Assembly (NCBI RefSeq): GCF_002924365.1
Contig: NZ_PQWB01000056.1
Location: forward strand, 1 to 48,257
DNA: 48,257 nucleotides
Direction: 5' to 3'
Source of the DNA: Chromobacterium alticapitis
GTDB lineage: Bacteria > Pseudomonadota > Gammaproteobacteria > Burkholderiales > Chromobacteriaceae
Shown: one piece after another, positions 46,651 through 48,257 of the stretch
How positions within the stretch are numbered: the first letter of the stretch is position 1
Layout: each line of letters begins with the position of its first letter
Translations under genes and position numbers: made by a program
The notes under the pieces: model-generated
Told to the model about the DNA's origin: nothing
The model's input: only the letters and a program-made list of their open reading frames with translations
Databases searched by the model: none

Positions 46651-47607
46651 ATGGACCTGCCTTCCATATTCAATAGAAAAAATACTATCGACTGTGATCC
46701 GTATAAAAAATGGTCAATTCAAGCCAGGCTTCGATTGGCGGACTCTCTTTTCACAAACACTAGCGAAGGGATATGCATCACTGACAACAATCAAAAAGTG
46801 TTAGAAATCAATCAAACGCTTTGCCAAATCACGGGATTTAGCAATGAAGAAATTCTAGGCAATACACCTAAAATTTTCGCATCTGAAATTCATAGCAGAC
46901 ATTTTTTTGCGACCATGTGGCAAGAAATATACAAGCAAGGACAATGGCAAGGGGAAGTCTGGAATCGACATCACAACGGCAGCTTGTATGCCATACGACT
47001 TAGCATTTCAGCAGTTTATGATTCATATCGAAAAATAACTCATTACGTCGGAATTATGGGAGACATAACCCAACAGAAACTGGATTTAGCTGCAATCACT
47101 CAAAACGCTCACATTGACTCACTAACAGGCCTTCCCAATCGACTACTTTTCAAAGACAGATTTCTTCAGGCCATCTCCCAAGCGGATCGAAATAAAACAC
47201 AGCTTGCCGTGTGCTTCTTAGACCTAGATGATTTTAAAATTATCAATGACCAGCATGGCCATCATAGTGGCGATATTGTTTTAAAAGAGGTTGCTAATCG
47301 CTTGTCAATTACGATCAGAGCAGGAGATACTGCCGCCAGACTGGGGGGAGATGAATTTGTTTTATTGCTGTCGGGACTAAAAAAAAGGTCTGAATGCCCT
47401 ATGATTCTAAAAAGAATAACAGATGCCCTACGCCAACCAATCAATTTTCATGGCAATATTACCATCCCCAAAACAAGTATGGGAGTCTCCATCTATCCAT
47501 TGGATGCAAGCAATCCTGACGTTTTAGTAGCTCTCGCCGATGCTGCAATGTATCGAGCAAAAAAATCGGGAGGAAACCAAATAGCTTATCATTTCAAAAA
47601 AGACTAG
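46651..47607 (+). CDS. PAS-GGDEF diguanylate cyclase
   Basis: This 318-aa cytosolic protein has one PAS domain (about residues 30-145, ending GDITQQK) and a GGDEF domain (about 155-312). GGDEF itself is intact at 232-236 and the inhibitory-site RxxD (RAGD, 223-226) lies five residues before it. It should make cyclic-di-GMP and be product-inhibited. No membrane segment is seen. The gene is much more AT-rich than the chromosome around it and lies between two insertion-sequence fragments, which points to acquisition. Shine-Dalgarno AAGGAGG precedes the ATG. Confidence 0.92.
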   Translation: MDLPSIFNRKNTIDCDPYKKWSIQARLRLADSLFTNTSEGICITDNNQKVLEINQTLCQITGFSNEEILGNTPKIFASEIHSRHFFATMWQEIYKQGQWQGEVWNRHHNGSLYAIRLSISAVYDSYRKITHYVGIMGDITQQKLDLAAITQNAHIDSLTGLPNRLLFKDRFLQAISQADRNKTQLAVCFLDLDDFKIINDQHGHHSGDIVLKEVANRLSITIRAGDTAARLGGDEFVLLLSGLKKRSECPMILKRITDALRQPINFHGNITIPKTSMGVSIYPLDASNPDVLVALADAAMYRAKKSGGNQIAYHFKKD

Positions 47608-47973
47608 TTAATTGAATAAGGACATTTAAAGAATGGCATATGTTATTTTTACAAATAGATATCATATTGATGATAAATCAGTTAGCTAAATTCTGGTAGA
47701 CCGCCACTTCCATTGGCTTGCCATCATCAAAAATGTTAGCCATACCGACAGACAAGCTCATAGAATATCAATCACAGTGCAATTTAGCCTAAGCATATAT
47801 GCTATCCCGGTTAAATTCCTTCGTTCTACTATATGAAATTCAAGTTATTGCTACAGCCAAAGATACGGACCTTAATCAGGGCCTCCGCACTCGAACGGCA
47901 TGTATGACTCGCTGAGTAGTCAAAGCCTTGCATAAGCCGCTTGGAATCGCGTCTACTACCCGACTTTGCCCGC
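47608..47973. other. region between the GGDEF gene and the ISAs1-type transposase
   Basis: The first 230 bp are AT-rich with no gene. A 27-codon leftward frame (47761 to 47681, MSLSVGMANIFDDGK) could be the end of a lost gene but is too short to call. From about 47860 the GC content rises and the IS end probably begins near 47876 (CAGGGCCTCCGC). Confidence 0.45.
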
Positions 47974-48003
47974 ATGAATGTGAGCACGCCTGGAGTCAGC
48001 CTG

Positions 48004-48257
48004 ATGCAAGCCCTTGAACACATTGACGATCCCCGCCAGACCAGCAATGGCACCTTGCACGATTTCCGCGAAATCCTCGTCATCGCCATCTGCGCGATGC
48101 TGTGCGACAACGACACCTTCGAGGAAATGGTCGCCTGGGCGCGCTACAAGCAGGACTGGCTGCAGCGCTTCCTGAGCCTGAAGCATGGCATCCCGTCGGA
48201 AGACACTTTCTTGCGCATTTTCCGCTTGATGGACCCCAAGCAATTTGAATGCGCCTT
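48004..48257 (+). CDS. ISAs1-family transposase, 5' part (runs off the window)
   Basis: The frame from 48004 reads MQALEHIDDPRQTSNGTLHDFREILVIAICAMLCDNDTFEEMVAWA, then WLQRFLSLKHGIPSEDTFLRIFRLMDPKQFE. This is the N-terminal signature of ISAs1-family transposases. It is open to the window end, so only about 84 residues of an expected 370 or so are seen. GGAG lies 8 nt before ATG 48004; an in-frame ATG at 47974 is an alternative. The element's left end should lie near 47876. Confidence 0.85.
   Translation, partial: MQALEHIDDPRQTSNGTLHDFREILVIAICAMLCDNDTFEEMVAWARYKQDWLQRFLSLKHGIPSEDTFLRIFRLMDPKQFECA

Overview
The window is high-GC chromosomal DNA, dense with genes, from a betaproteobacterium. 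Gene content and protein style suggest the Chromobacteriaceae/Neisseriales (Chromobacterium-like). This placement is my inference: no rRNA gene lies inside the window, although the left edge holds the promoter and boxA leader of an rRNA operon reading leftwards off the window.

Layout. (1) 1-13.9 kb is housekeeping chromosome: rrn leader (-), a HAD pyrimidine nucleotidase (+), a four-gene polyamine ABC transporter operon potA-B-C-D (-), an OmpW-type porin (-), ubiD (+), a HutD/Ves protein (-), a YggL-family protein (+), a YdcF/SanA-type protein (-), a DUF2164 protein (-), an unrecognised secreted protein (-), aspA (-) and a LysR regulator (-). (2) 14-29.2 kb: after a TonB-like orphan (+) comes one long leftward glycan operon running from wbpA at 29.0 kb to a PglF/WbpM dehydratase at 14.6 kb. 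It carries two complete-looking nucleotide-sugar routes. WbpA-B-E-D make a UDP-2,3-diacetamido uronic acid. A 4,6-dehydratase, a 4-aminotransferase and a GNAT acetyltransferase plausibly make UDP-diNAc-bacillosamine. A PglC-like initiating phosphosugar transferase, three GT4-style glycosyltransferases, a left-handed-beta-helix acyltransferase and a Wzx-type flippase complete the set. No Wzy polymerase, chain-length regulator or ligase is visible. (3) 29.2-33.1 kb is core again: an aminopropyltransferase-like protein, ttcA, a FolM-like reductase (all -), and a MidA/NDUFAF7-type methyltransferase (+).

(4) At 33.15-33.34 kb two identical tRNA-Met(CAU) genes sit behind a near-consensus promoter. 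To their right the sequence changes character: an 18-bp perfect inverted repeat, short CCTACA/TGTAGG repeats, a frameshifted and truncated DUF932 gene, an IS481-type transposase scrap, a one-cysteine DksA/TraR-like gene with a small partner, and AT-rich DNA. I read this as the eroded end of an element that integrated at the tRNA. (5) 35.7-45.6 kb is an accessory metabolic block: a phasin (+), an operon slipin -> fatty-acid desaturase -> PHA synthase (-), a Crp/Fnr regulator divergent from it (+), then divergent aconitase (-) and class II fumarase (+). (6) 45.6-48.3 kb is a scrap yard: a frameshifted IS5-type element, an AT-rich PAS-GGDEF diguanylate cyclase, and the start of an ISAs1-type transposase cut by the window end.

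Most worth a second look are the glycan operon without a polymerase (a candidate protein O-glycosylation locus), the slipin/desaturase/PHA synthase/Crp/aconitase/fumarase block between mobile-element debris, and several perfect inverted repeats that no gene explains.
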